Source: Pseudovirgaria hyperparasitica
Taxonomy: Eukaryota > Ascomycota > Dothideomycetes > Acrospermales > Acrospermaceae
Assembly: GCF_010093815.1 (NCBI RefSeq)
Contig: NW_022985550.1
Coordinates: forward strand, 2,226,055-2,290,054
DNA: 64,000 nucleotides
Reading direction: 5' to 3'
This document shows, piece after piece, positions 12,711-23,991 of this stretch. The number at the start of each line of letters is the position of its first letter. The stretch's first letter is position 1. The position numbers and the translations under genes were made by a program. The notes beneath the pieces are model-generated. The model had not been told where the DNA came from and did no database searches. It saw nothing but the letters and a program-made list of their open reading frames with translations.

Positions 12711-13745
12711 ATGATGCTTCGTCCTGCTTCTCGGTTATTACGGCTGTCGCCCCTCCACTCAATCCCGCGCGTTGCGCCTTCACGCAGACTTCTGAGCACT
12801 GCACCCCCAAGTCAAAAGTCGAGATCTTTCAAGAACAAATTAGTGCGCCTGGCGCTAGCTGGAGGCGTTGTATATTTTTACAACACCACTGATATATTTG
12901 CGGAAGAGCCATCCTGTACGATAGATTGATGGAATCAGCCAATAATGTCATCCCCGTACTGACATCTCACTGCAGTCGTCCCACGGAGTGCCGAGTACGA
13001 GAGCGAACCTGAAAACCTTCCCACACTCGAAGCTCTTGCAACACAGCGAAAACAACAAAGAGCCAAGGTTGAAAGTAGACAGGATCAAAGCAACGCACAG
13101 CCAGCGCCAGTTACAGGAGACGAGCACGCGTCAGGTGGAGAGCCCAATGGCATAGAACAACTGGAGGAAGAAGCAGGCCAACAAGGTGCATTCAATCCGG
13201 AGACCGGCGAAATAAACTGGGACTGCCCATGCCTCGGTGGCATGGCCCACGGTCCATGCGGTGAAGAATTCAAGACAGCTTTCAGTTGTTTTGTATTTTC
13301 GGAGGCGGATCCCAAGGGGATGGACTGTATAGACAAGTTTCAGTAAGTACACCACTTCAATGAAGACAGGGAGCATACTCGGAAGGATACGGAACTCACG
13401 AAACACAGGGGCATGCAAACCTGCTTCCGAAAGTACCCAGAGATCTACGGCTCTGAACTCGAGGACGACGATGAAGATGAACAGCAAGCACAAGATAAAG
13501 ATGGTAGCCAAACTCGACCCGATCCCGAAACGACTCCTGATACATTGGCGCTGGCATCTAAAGATGATACAAGTATGCGTACAAGCACTGAGCAACCGAA
13601 ATACACGGTTGGCGAAAAAGTGGCGGATAGAGGCCAAGAATACACATCTAGCCATGATTCAGCCATCAAAGATAAGCGTGCTCCTGGACAGGTAGCCCAT
13701 CAAATAAAAGATCCTCACAGTAAAGCGACAGATGACAAATCGTAG
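12711..13745 (+). CDS. MIA40: Mia40, mitochondrial intermembrane space oxidoreductase
   Basis: Mia40 (Tim40) oxidises and traps small cysteine-rich proteins in the intermembrane space and passes electrons to Erv1. Exons 12711-12915, 12976-13342 and 13409-13745 give 302 aa; introns are 60 and 66 bases with GTACGA and GTAAGT donors. The N-terminus is an Arg/Ser-rich presequence (residues 1-40), followed by a membrane anchor ([15 protein letters not shown]) near 45-60. The functional core has the redox CPC pair (C152, C154) and the twin CX9C frame (C163/C173 and C186/C196), with all six cysteines present. The second intron lies inside the second CX9C helix. The tail is acidic and then hydrophilic, as in filamentous fungi. 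ATG 12711 is used; a second ATG follows at once. The neighbour downstream is another mitochondrial membrane protein in the same orientation. Confidence 0.97.
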
Positions 13746-14250
13746 GAGGACTTTGAATGGCTACAGAATAAGTCTAGGCCTAAAATGTACATTATGTAAA
13801 TAACCTTTTGATAGAGAACGACAGCGCCCTGGAACGGATACTAGAAAAAATCTCTATGATTATATATCGTAGCTGGCTAAAAGCTGGCTAATAGGTGATT
13901 CTGGCCATATAGTTAAATGCATGTCTTCACGTTGATGCAACAATCTTAATATAATAATAAGCTTAGTTCCGCCTTCCCCAATTTGGCTTGAGCATCTAAT
14001 AGTAGGTCTCCGACGCCGAGGTGGTGACGTCGTCTCCAAGAGCCCTAGACTGGTAACCGAAGATATACCGGCCCCAAGCTTGCTGCCCTGTTTCTCCTTG
14101 TGCGTCACACGACAAGCTTCCCAGTATCACGAGCATCTATTTGCGTTGACAAGTCACACTGGTCCTTTCTCATCTTCAAATTATCCAACAGCCTGGTATA
14201 TCGAGCTCTACCTCGCCCAAACCAGTCTCAATTCTCCATACGCCGCAGAT
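13746..14250. other. Spacer between MIA40 and OM14
   Basis: 505 bases holding the MIA40 3' end and the upstream region of the next gene. No further gene or repeat seen. Confidence 0.5.
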
Positions 14251-15044
14251 ATGAGCTCGTACGCAGACGTCGCGGCCAGTGGGCCACAGCAGAGTGCCGA
14301 AGAGGTCAGTTACGAAATAATACTATTGAAATGGTACATGCACTGACAGAACCTCGTAGGCGTAAGTGACTTTCTCCTATACTGTAAAACATTGCTCGTT
14401 GCAGTCGCTATACCTCGTGCATCATGTTCAACGCAACAGACACCTCTTACCAACACAAGCGCTCGACGTCACAACCGCACTAAACCCCTGCGAGATACAT
14501 GAGTTTCAAAGCATCAACCTCAACTAACATATTCCCTAGCCGTGCGCCCCCACCCACCGAAGTTGAATCCATAACCTCCGAATCTACCCACTCGCTCATC
14601 GACGTCGACACCCCACACGTCTCTACCGTCCCCTCAACCTTTTCATCCCAGGAAATCCAGACCGACACGCAAGCTGCTCGCATTGAGCGTGAAGAACAGG
14701 CAGCCGATGCACGCGCGAAGGCTCAGGCCGCAGCCGATAAAGCCAAGGCAAAGTCACGCCGCGCAGGTGGTATTTTGAGCAAGAACGCCGACAACCCGGT
14801 CGTGTTGGGCAACTTGGTGACGGCGGGCTTGCTGACGGGTGTGCTGGGCCTCGGTGCGTATAGAAAATATACTGCCGGCGAGTTGTCATGGAAGGTCGCG
14901 GGTGCATGGGCAGGTGCTGTTGGGCTATTTGCTGCGGCGGATTACTTTGTTTCGCAGTATGTTGTACCGGCCGATCGAGATGGAGAATGACTTTGCTAAC
15001 TGATGAGTAGACGCTTGTTCCAGAAATACCCCCCCAAGAAGTAG
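14251..15044 (+). CDS. OM14: OM14-like mitochondrial outer membrane protein
   Basis: Small outer-membrane protein of the fungal OM14 family, which in yeast is an abundant outer-membrane protein reported to bind ribosomes. Exons 14251-14304, 14360-14361 (2 bases), 14540-14956 and 15011-15044 give 168 aa. The order is a conserved N-terminus (SYADVAASGPQQS), the acidic SLIDVDTPHVSTVPS segment, a charged Ala/Lys/Arg-rich coiled region, then hydrophobic segments (LGNLVTAGLLTGVLGLGAY; VAGAWAGAVGLFAAADYFV). The last exon adds the basic tail RLFQKYPPKK, which reading through the final intron would lose. The 2-base exon gives EEARAPPPTEVE across the junctions. Joining exon 1 directly to exon 3 shifts the frame to an early stop. 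An alternative start joined through GTACGC at about 14259 would keep the frame but delete the conserved N-terminus. The name is recalled from family pattern. Confidence 0.82.
14360..14361 (+). other. Predicted 2-nt microexon (GC) in OM14
   Basis: Upstream intron 14305-14359 has the branch motif CACTGAC with its A at 14346. The first AG (14348-14349) is only 2-3 bases away, so the next one, GTAG ending at 14359, is the plausible acceptor. A strong GTAAGT donor begins at 14362. The next intron (14362-14539) ends with CTAACATATTCCCTAG. Only GC remains between the introns, and it keeps the frame. Confidence 0.6.
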
Positions 15045-15808
15045 ATGCATTAGCTTCAATGGAAACGCGGTGTTATGAAGCCGCATATCGCACAACCTGT
15101 GCCATCCTCCCCCCTCTCCTGTATTTATCTCTGCATTCCCTTCTCTTTAGCTGCTCTGGGAGACGTTAATGGTCATGTCACAACAATGGCAAGGTGGTGT
15201 CACAGATGATCGTGATGCGGTAAATGATAATATTCTTTCGCTTGCTCTGAAAACGGACCCTGAACTGATAGTGATCATAAGTTGACATTTGGACAGTCTC
15301 CAGTCGAGCAGATCCGCAGGTGTGGTCCGTATGCACGTCTGGATACGGTCAAGCATGTCTTACTCCATGGAAATAGATGGAACGGCTCGATCTGGGCATA
15401 GAAAGAGATGTTTGAATCAATCATCAACACGCAACGTAGTCGTGAGATCTGCCAAGTGCATGACAACGTGACATCCAAAGGGTTCTTGACCTGCTTTTCA
15501 AGTGACCCGGCCTGAGAAGACTGTGTCAGAAGGCTACGTATATACACTCGCACGTTCAATGATACCTCACGTACTTCTACCAGGCCTCTAAAACGGTTGT
15601 GCCATGCAAGAGTTCTCCAAAGCTTGCGCCCAAGCTGAAATACATCCCCCACCAAAGCTTGCCGTTGCGGATCCATACGTCAGAAATAATGACTATTATA
15701 AGTGGTTAATAAGCGGAATACGCTCACGCTATATGCCTGGTTACGGTGGCATGAAACGCCGTCTATAGAATACAAAATCTGCGAACTCGTGATGAAACGT
15801 CTAAACAT
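15045..15808. other. Convergent spacer, OM14 and ERG5 3' ends
   Basis: 764 bases between two converging genes. The open frames seen here (for example 15275-15676) have no recognisable content. Both 3' UTRs are expected here. Confidence 0.5.
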
Positions 15809-17552
15809 TCAAGCCTCGCGCTTCGAGAACGTGAGGTAGCAGTCATCCTGTTAGTGATTAGTAATGGTTATCAAGGGTTGGGAACTGGACTTACCATCGG
15901 AAAGATGGTTGCGAACACCTTGATCTCTTCCGACTTCTCTGTGACAGTATGTTTCCAGTCAAGAAACATACTCGCCATACCAATCATGGCCATGAGATTG
16001 TGTGTAGCGTAGACCTGGCCGAGACAGTAATGGGGTCCGGTTCCAAAAACAAGCCAGTTCTTGACTTGCTTCTCGGCATCGCCAGTGATCCATCGATCGG
16101 GATCAAATGTATCTGGGTTGGGGTAGACTTCCGGGTCGTGAAGCGCAGGGTAAGTCGTTGGAATTACCATGGAGCCCTTGGGCGCAGTATATGTGTCGGT
16201 GATGGGGAAAGCCTTCTTCGCAACGTAAGGTACCATGAGCACAGGTGGCCGGTAACGTAGAGTCTCCTTGACAACGGCGCGAGTAAATGTCATGTTTTCC
16301 AGCATATCCATGCTGAGGGGTGCATTACGGTCGCCGTTGCGTAGGCGCAAGTTCTCCTCGCGGACCCTTTCAAGATAGTGAGGCTGATCAGCCATGAGTT
16401 GGTACAACCAAGTGCAAGCGCTCGAAGTCGCGTCCTGAGATGCGAAAAGGAAGGTGAAAAGGGTCATGGAAATCTCGAAGTCGGTGAATTCGCGGATAAG
16501 CATTGATGGCTTCTCAGATTGCGGGACATCGATTCCTTGCGCGATCTTTTGACGGTATTTCTCACACTGGACCATCTGCAGTACCCAGGCATCTAGAATG
16601 CAGTTGGGTTCACCTCCCGCAGCGATTCTGACCTTGCTCTTTGCAGCGCACTTAGAGAACTCCTCAAGTACCATGTCCGCAGCCTTTTTACCCCAGTATG
16701 TCTTCGTAAAAGGAATGATGATAGGAAAGTTGACCAGTTCCAAAGCGGCAGTAATTAGATAGTAGTCGTCCGCAATCTTTTTCACCGATTCGTCGGGCAT
16801 GTAGTGACCGACGAAGCTTCGCATGGATACGGCGCATTGCAGCTCCCGGAACTCGGGCATAAACTGCACAGGCTTTCCATTGGCCTCCTCGGTGACCTTA
16901 AGAAATCGCGCGAAGTACAGGTTGTAAATTTCCTCCTGTCCTGGCAGGTACATCTCAAGAGCCTGACGAGTGAACAGACCATTGAGACCCTTGCGATAAT
17001 CAACGTGTGCCTTGCCATCGAGGAAAACCCAATTGTTTGGACGTAAGAGCTTGTGAGCAACATCAACCACGCAGGGTTTGACGAATGAGGGCGAATTGAA
17101 GACTTTGCGGGCCATGTCGCGAGTGGAGGCAATGACAACGAACCTGGGCTGATAAGTGATTGCGAAGTCAAACTCCGCAGAAGGGCTTACTTGTGAAAGA
17201 CAGAAACGCAGCTCAACGGCCCGCTCATCCATTTGGCATAATATTTCTCGAATTTAGGATTAACAGATTCTAGGAATGGACCAATGAATGGTGCTTTCCA
17301 CGCAGGCCCCTCGATTGAACCCTTATTCAAGATGTATTTGACTGTTGTTTGTCAGACGAATCTTCTCCTCTATCTGTTCCAGATTATCTCACACTGATCG
17401 TAAGCGATAGCGACCAGGATTATAGTCAAAAGGGCCGACCATCCGTTTATGTGCGCTAGGATTGAGAACGCGAGATTGTTCTTAACGAAGTCCGTTGAAG
17501 GCGCGAATTGAGCATCCGCAGTGGGCGACGCGAAGTTTGCGTTCACCGACAT
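15809..17552 (-). CDS. ERG5: Cytochrome P450 CYP61, sterol C-22 desaturase
   Basis: ERG5 introduces the C22-C23 double bond in late ergosterol synthesis at the ER. Exons (minus strand) 17552-17393, 17341-17191, 17143-15895 and 15847-15809 give 532 aa, the usual CYP61 length. The first exon carries the N-terminal membrane anchor ([14 protein letters not shown], residues 38-51). The K-helix motif is ETLRYRPP, and the haem loop [10 protein letters not shown] has its thiolate Cys477. The last exon is 39 bases and supplies the family tail [12 protein letters not shown]; without it the frame runs into intron sequence. All introns are 46-51 bases with canonical ends (GTGAGA, GTAAGC and GTAAGT donors). 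ATG 17552 is the first Met before a hydrophilic lumenal start. The gene is separated from its upstream neighbour by 1.1 kb, which probably holds its promoter. I did not find a sterol regulatory element that I would stand behind. Confidence 0.96.
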
Positions 17553-18683
17553 GGTGAGACCGTTGCTAGTGGACGTCCCAGCGATCCGAAAGGATTGAAA
17601 AGTAGTTCAAATAATCACGCTGCGAATCTGAGGACGCAATTGACGTAGACCACAGTGGTCGGGAGAAATAAGGAGAACAGTGAAGAGGAGAGGCTGAAAG
17701 GAAGGAACGGTCTTGCGTAAGAGACGAGAGTGAGGCAAGGGAGGTGGAGGTGAAGAGAAGGGGAGAAGGTGATAAGTGGTATTAATTTCCTGAACCCTTC
17801 TTTCTTCTTGCAGCGTCCAGCCGAGCGGAGTGGAGACAGACTGGAACAGGTAAAGATACGTGGGTAACGAATACTCAGCAGGCTTACTAATACTTGAGTA
17901 CTCGCGAAGCTTGGATCATGTTATTGAAATCCAGCCGGCCAGAGAGCCCAGGCCAAGATTCTCTTTGTAACGTATAATGAGTCATTCATCATAAAGCGGT
18001 ATACCAAGACTCATTCAGCGAGACTTAAACGACCCTAGCAACAGGCCCTCAAACGAACCATTACACACGCGATGGGTGGATACAATCGGCACAATCACAA
18101 TGCGCCGGAATCTTAAAGTTCTTACCCCTGCGTGACGTGATATCGCATCAAGAATCGGCGAGGGACCCGTTATAACGAGATAAGGCTAGAATAGAATATC
18201 TGAGAGCACGTTTCTGAGGCCATGTTAGCACTTGAACACTCCCAGTATTACGTAACTACGTACAAGCCTCATGAACACTGCATAGACTACAATTAAAACA
18301 TGGAGAAGGTCTCAATGTTTTCAGTATATTCCCAAAGCTATGATACTACTGTAATTAAGCGGCATATCCATGCGCTAGTGCTCGGCTATGGTCTCGGGAA
18401 GTTGTTGTCCGAGAGGAAATAACCTGCGCGACTGTGGCAATACCGCACCAACTCATCCACTACTCATTGTCCATGTCCAATGTCTGCCATTCCATTACCA
18501 CCGCTATACACCATGAAACCACATAGATCATGGCGTTTGCCTTATCTGGCGTGTTTCCATCCATAGCTCAATAATACAGTGTTTCGATATGCACGTCTAG
18601 TGCACTTCAACATCCTACCAGAAATGTAGTCGTACATCGTTGATCCAACCATGGACCGCACACAAGATAACTCCTAGACAAGA
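17553..18683. other. ERG5 upstream region
   Basis: 1.13 kb between the ERG5 start and the 3' end of the SNF2 gene, both on the minus strand. It contains purine/pyrimidine-rich tracts near 17640-17830 but no gene. It should hold the ERG5 promoter and 5' UTR. Confidence 0.5.
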
Positions 18684-21464
18684 CTATGCCCTCAGCCCTT
18701 CTAGTAAAGCTCCTTCGCCCTTGCTCTCCACTGTCTTGAACACCTCGCCCTCAACATCCAGGCCTTTCTCAGCTCGGTCATACGCGTCCTCGCTTCTATC
18801 AAGTAGGATTTCCAGCTCCCTCCCTCCAAGGATGCCCTGATCCTTGCCTTCTTTATCCATGTCCCACCTTTGACCGTCTTCTCTCCTCAACAGGCGCTGC
18901 AGCTCCTCAAATTCCTCTTTCTGTTCTCGTTCCACCCTGGACTTGCTATTGCCGCCCGTCAATCCACCTTTGCGAATGACAAGCTTTTCCAGCCGTCTCT
19001 TAGAATTCGCTGATTCGAGGAGTTGTGATTCTATTGTGTTCCTCGTTGCAAACCTGTACACAATCACGTTGCGCGTCTGTCCGATGCGATGTGCTCGGTC
19101 TTGGGCCTGGAGATCTTGCTGCGGATTCCAATCGCTGTCGAAAAGTATTACTGTGTCTGCTGCAGCAAGGTTTATACCTTGTCCACCAGCCCTAGTGCTT
19201 AGTAGGAACAGATTGCGAATATCGTCAGCTTCTGTATCCTTAGTCGCAGGAGTGTTGAAAGCCTTGATTTGTGCATGCCGTTCCGACTGTGGTATACTAC
19301 CGTCTATCCGACAGACAGGCCAACCTCGGAGGGCAGTGGCATACATTTCCAAGAGGTCGAGTTGGGTCTTGAACTGACTAAAGATCAAAACCTTGTGTCC
19401 CCGGTCAAATAGTGCTGTTAGAAGGCTGTCAAGTAGGTGCATTTTGCCCGAAGATGTGACTAAGCTTTCGTCCGGGACTATGTCTCCATCATCCGAAGCT
19501 CTCGCCAGAAATGGATTAAAGAAATTATAAGGGCTGTTGCAGCAAAGCCGTAATTGCATCACCGGGTTCTGCAGCTTTTTTAATGCTATCTGTCGCTTTG
19601 CCAACTGAAGATTCTCTGCCTGTATCCGTTCGTCTTCGTCCTGGGACTCCTCGGGATCAGACGCCGGGGTATCGTTGGCTTCGTCTTCGAGAGATGCGAA
19701 GTAGGCCCGGTCACTGACTTCTTCATAGCTCTTGCGTGCGGCTTTTCGACGACTGCGTGCACTCATGGTGGAGGCTGGCGTAGCTTCACGGCTTGACTTG
19801 ACGCTCTTGCTTGGCGTATTAGCTCTACTGTCCCAAAGAGCTTTACGTTTTCGACTTGCGGTGCTCGTAGCACTCTGCGGAGTTGCAGTGCCACTGATGG
19901 ACTCAAGAGCCTTTTCTTCGAGATATGAGCGTGTAGTACCATCAAGAATGGCCTGGTATAGTTCTCTCTGCATGGGCGAGAGAGGTGCAAACAAGACGTA
20001 CTCCCGTTTCCTAGGCATCATGTTTTCGACATCAGTCTTTACGCGCCGTAGCAAGAACGGCTTCAAGATCGCATGTAGTGAGGAGACTAATTGCTGCTGG
20101 CGCTTCTCCGATAGAATTTCCTGGTAGCCATTACGTTCCTTGAGTGCAGAGAAATCAAACCAGCTCTCGAATGCCTCCAGTTTGTCGAAAATGTTGGGCA
20201 TCAGGAAATGAAGGAGAGACCATAGCTCGGTCAAGTTATTCTGCAGGGGCGTTCCAGTAATCAGTAGTCTGTTGGCAGACTGGTAAGATTGGAGTTCTCT
20301 AATCAGTCGACAATTAAGATTCTTAATACGGTGTCCCTCGTCCTGATAAAGTTAGTTGACGCGCCTGTAACATAGATGGTTGACATACTATGATGATGAA
20401 TTTCCAACCAAAGTTCGCCAGGTGTTTGCGATCATTCATGCAAATTTCATAGCTAGTCACCACTACTGGAAATTTATCCCCTCCTGGACTACTTAGTCGG
20501 GTCTTCCTTAGCTCTTCCCGCTCCTGTTTTGATCCATGATATAGCAACACAGGAATGTCTGGAGTGAACTTATTGAACTCATCGACCCAGTTGCTTGTAG
20601 TGCTCAGCGGTGCCGCAATTAAGAATGGCCCATAAGAATGTTTCTCTCTCAAAAAAGCTAGAAATGAGATGGTTTGTATTGTCTTCCCGAGGCCCATCTC
20701 ATCAGCAAGAATGCCATTCAACCCGTTCTCGTAAAGGGATATAAGCCATTCTAGGCCTTCCAATTGGTAAGACCTCATGGTACCACCGGATACCAAAGCG
20801 GGCTGTCTGGCAGACCTGAGGTTCTGTATGCCTATATCGCTCGTCTTTACATCTGATTCAGCGGCCTGCTGAAGGGCTTCCTTAATATCTTTTTTGCCAG
20901 CTTTTGCCTCGACGTCTTCTCTTTTTAGATAGTCAGATATCTTTCCATAAGGCTTACCCTTTTTCCCAGATCGCCCGCGTTCCTTTGTCTTATTCAGTTT
21001 CGACTGCGCATTATTGTCAATTTGACTCTCGGGGTCTTCCTGTTTCAGATTGCTTCTGCCCGTTCGCGTTGACCGCCTCTGAGCAGCTGCAGCAATCTCC
21101 TCTGCTTTCTCTTCTCTCTTCTGCGCCCGTTTGCGACCCTTCTCGTCGTTTGCAATCTCCGTTTCTTCTTGCTGTTGCATCTGAGACAACATAATGGTGG
21201 AATAAAGCTAGAATTCTTTGTTAGTGTGTCTACATCGCACCAGTGATCTTTGGGGTTTTCTAGATCTGGACCGCGCACCTTGCTTTGGTTCAAGAGGTAC
21301 TCCAATGCCTTGAACTTTTTATCGATTACTTCCTCTCCACCTTGCTTGTCTTCCAGTACTTTCATTTGCATCTTCTCTTCTCGCTTCCTGTCTTCATTCT
21401 CGCGACGCTCGCGCATTTCTTCCTCCTCTTTCACCATACTTTCTGAAATTTCTTTGAAACCCAT
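18684..21464 (-). CDS. SNF2 chromatin remodeller, LSH/DDM1/Irc5 type
   Basis: DNA-dependent ATPase of the SNF2 family, subgroup of mammalian LSH, plant DDM1, yeast Irc5 and Neurospora MUS-30, which act in nucleosome remodelling, heterochromatin/DNA methylation and genome stability. Exons (minus strand) 21464-21279, 21207-20389 and 20342-18684 give 887 aa from the chosen Met. An N-terminal charged coiled coil precedes a basic region. Motif I is DEMGLGKT (Lys237). Motif II is DEGH (336-339), formed right at the second intron, and motif III is LLITGTPLQNN. A long acidic insert follows, then motifs V-VI (STRAGGQGINLAAAD; QAQDRAHRIGQT). The 5' end is uncertain: the frame stays open upstream to about 21582 and could join an exon beginning at ATG 21708 (MTTPLDATRRAS), but I found no good splice pair. 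The two internal introns are 71 and 46 bases. Confidence 0.9.
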
Positions 21465-22778
21465 CTCGAGTGACTCTAGGGCGGCGGCGACGATGCTGGG
21501 GTAGATTTGCGCGTGCTTGAATATGTAATTGAACTGGTAGGCATAACTCGTGTGATGCTTTATTCCAGATAGTATTACTGCTCAGGCCGCGTAGGCAAAC
21601 AGTGCGCTTCTGAGAGCCCGGAAAGAGCTGTGAACGGATGCGCGAAACAATTGACCGTGTAGTCTGAGGTGCACTAGCCCGTCGCGTCGCGTCAAGTGGT
21701 GTCGTCATTGCGAGAGATCCATACATGAGCGCTAAGCGCGTCCACACTAACGCGCTACCGTGGACCCTTGCATTTGGATCTCGATTCTACAGAGTCAGAC
21801 AGAGTGACGGCTATTTGCGTGGAGTGAGTGAGTGATCTTCGAACCCTGAATTAGCCATAAGCCAACGCTAATGATAGAAGCATTCATTATATTTGATTCA
21901 AATGGCATCACAATGCCCGTCCTTGCCACCTACCTCAATACACATGCATTATAGCTCAACCCACAAAATATGGTCAACATCAATGTCTAAGCGTACAGGA
22001 CCTAACCATGGGGAAAGTTTGGTCGGTCTTCAAATCGCTGGTCGGAGCTATAGACTGCCTGTCAGGTAAATATCGAGTTTGCATGTTATAATAGTCCAGG
22101 AGAGCTGTGAAAGCGTGACTGTTCGAACCAGACACCAGACGCAATATGACTGACCATTCTAAAAGCAGAGAGAGTAGCCTGATGTGCTGACACCTGAGCA
22201 GTAAGCTTCAGCCTGGTTTTGAACAACTTATCTCCTACGTTTAGACTCTCAAAGCTTATTACCCAACACGCGTTATGAGCTCTGCTGCCTCGGATGGAAG
22301 AGCAAGAAAGTGTAGCACATTCTCTTCTGATCACATTTATAGCTCGATCATCTGTGCCACCCCAGCTACACCGGACAGATCCTTGCTGCAGACGTTCACA
22401 AGGAAGGTCGATGGCTTTCGCGACACCAGTGAGTCATGGCAGCGTGTAGCTACAATGAAGAGCGACTCAGAAATTGATGGGGAAAACGACGAGCGAGTAA
22501 TACCTTTAGGACCCTCAGTATCCTCATCTATCCTCTCAGCATATTGTCGATAGTATCTGTGACTCATATCGGCGTGTTAAAAAAGGCCGCAGTTCGTCGT
22601 CAGACACTCCACCGACCTTCTTCAGCCGATCAAATCTATCATTCTATGACGCAAAGGCTTCTTCGAGAAGTTTTCTCAACCACATTCTACTTAGTAGATG
22701 CCTCGCCCTTAGAAATCAGGTTTTGAAGATCAGGTGAACTCAGAAGAAGTTTGTGGACTTGACAAGTTTAATGTTGCT

Positions 22779-22853
22779 ATAATTATCACACTTGCGGCCC
22801 GTAGACAGGCATCTCCTGCAAGAAGGCTTTCCTATCACATTTAATACGTACAC
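22779..22853 (-). pseudogene. Decayed Zn2Cys6 DNA-binding domain
   Basis: On the minus strand one frame reads GKPSCRRCLSTGRKCDNY, the second half of a fungal Zn2Cys6 cluster (C-x2-C-x6-C). Directly upstream, in a frame shifted by one base, is RIKCD, the expected middle of the cluster. The first CxxC pair is missing and no intron can bridge the two pieces, so the domain is broken. The frame stops soon after the cluster. Open fragments further along the same strand (22567-22086) may be the rest of the gene but show nothing I can name. Most likely a dead transcription factor gene. Confidence 0.45.
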
Positions 22854-22933
22854 CTGTAAGATGCATGAGTGAACATCCAATGGGCGAACAGGCCTAGAGA
22901 CTACATTGCACGACGGTCGTAAAGGGCCCCCGA

Positions 22934-23212
22934 TCAATCCTTGCTAGGTTCCTTATCAGATTCAGACCATCCCCTTGTATGCCCATTATTGCTAGAGCAG
23001 AGGGCTGGGGCCACTTGGGGTCCATCAACGCTAGTGCACTCTTTTCCCATTGGTTTGTCCGTATACTCTTCTAAGCATAGCGTGATAATGGAATGCCTAC
23101 TCGGTACAAAAGAAAACATTCCAACCAAAAGCACTAGCATGCCTTTGTGGTATTCAGTCCGTATGAGGTCTAACAAGGTCGATTCACTCCATAAAGCAGG
23201 AGTCCTCTTTGC
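22934..23212 (-). pseudogene. Unnamed open fragment, possible gene relic
   Basis: A 279-base open stretch without a good start. Its translation looks protein-like (LLDLIRTEYHKGMLVLLVG, SIITLCLEEYTDKPMGKEC). It lies upstream of the zinc-cluster relic on the same strand but is not in a sensible order to be part of it. Family unknown; it could be chance. Confidence 0.2.
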
Positions 23213-23991
23213 TCATTCACGGTTATCATTATGACCTGTATATATGAATCGCAAGCCTGCTTGGCAAGTGATGTACAGTGCATGTTTCCTTATAATATGC
23301 AGAGCACAAGATTAAGGGAAGATCCCGATGCTGGTCTAGACTCTAGACCGCTGCCCGATAGCTTCCCCACAGGAGCATCTAAATATAGGATACCGTACGA
23401 CCTGCCGGCCACCAGCGGAGACTGCGAATAAGGCTTAATTTCAACCTTAAATCTACTTCAAATGTCCTCTCTATTCAAAGAACCATGTCGTACAAGGTGC
23501 AAACACGTGGGAGATGTTCTTCAGCTTCATGATTAAGAGGCGGCACGGAACATCTCTCTCTGCTCCACATTGACGAGCTTTCACCCGACTTATTGCCTCG
23601 GGGCAGCTAGACTCTCTGCGGCCTGATCTGCGAAATCCAAACAAGTAACGACGCCGCAGAAACCGAGCTGTTACATCTAACGTCGAAATTCCTCGTATGA
23701 AGTCAAACAACGCAACATTGACGGTTTGCCATCGTTGCTTGTCAGCTGATCTCCTACATCCTCTCGGAGCTCGAGTCACGCATTCTCTAGCACACTCTGC
23801 GCGTGCGTGTGTGTCTGGTGCTCCGTGCACAGGTGGTGCTAATTACTTCTATCTATCCATTGCTGTTCTTCGTCAGCTACCACCAATCCCACGAACAAAG
23901 TTTACACCGCCCTCGACAACGTGCCCCTAGTCTTGTCTTGCGTCGCACTTCAAGGTTATGTTGCTGACTAACCACCGGACCAACTCTTTTC

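Larger units (their letters stand above)
21465..23991. other. Gap with relics, no intact gene
   Basis: 2.5 kb between the SNF2 gene and a divergent regulator. Apart from the probable 5' end of the SNF2 gene (to about 21.7 kb), I find only a decayed zinc-cluster fragment (22779-22853) and an unnamed open fragment (22934-23212), listed separately. The last 300 bases should hold the promoter of the downstream regulator. Confidence 0.5.

Noticed and set aside
12916-12975. Reading MIA40 exon 1 through to its own stop as a 72-residue protein
   Set aside because: A GTACGA...CTGCAG intron joins it in frame to the CPC and twin CX9C exon.
22100-22135. TTCGAAC segment suggesting a tRNA T-arm
   Set aside because: The stem has a mismatch, and there is no D-arm or anticodon arm at the expected distance upstream.
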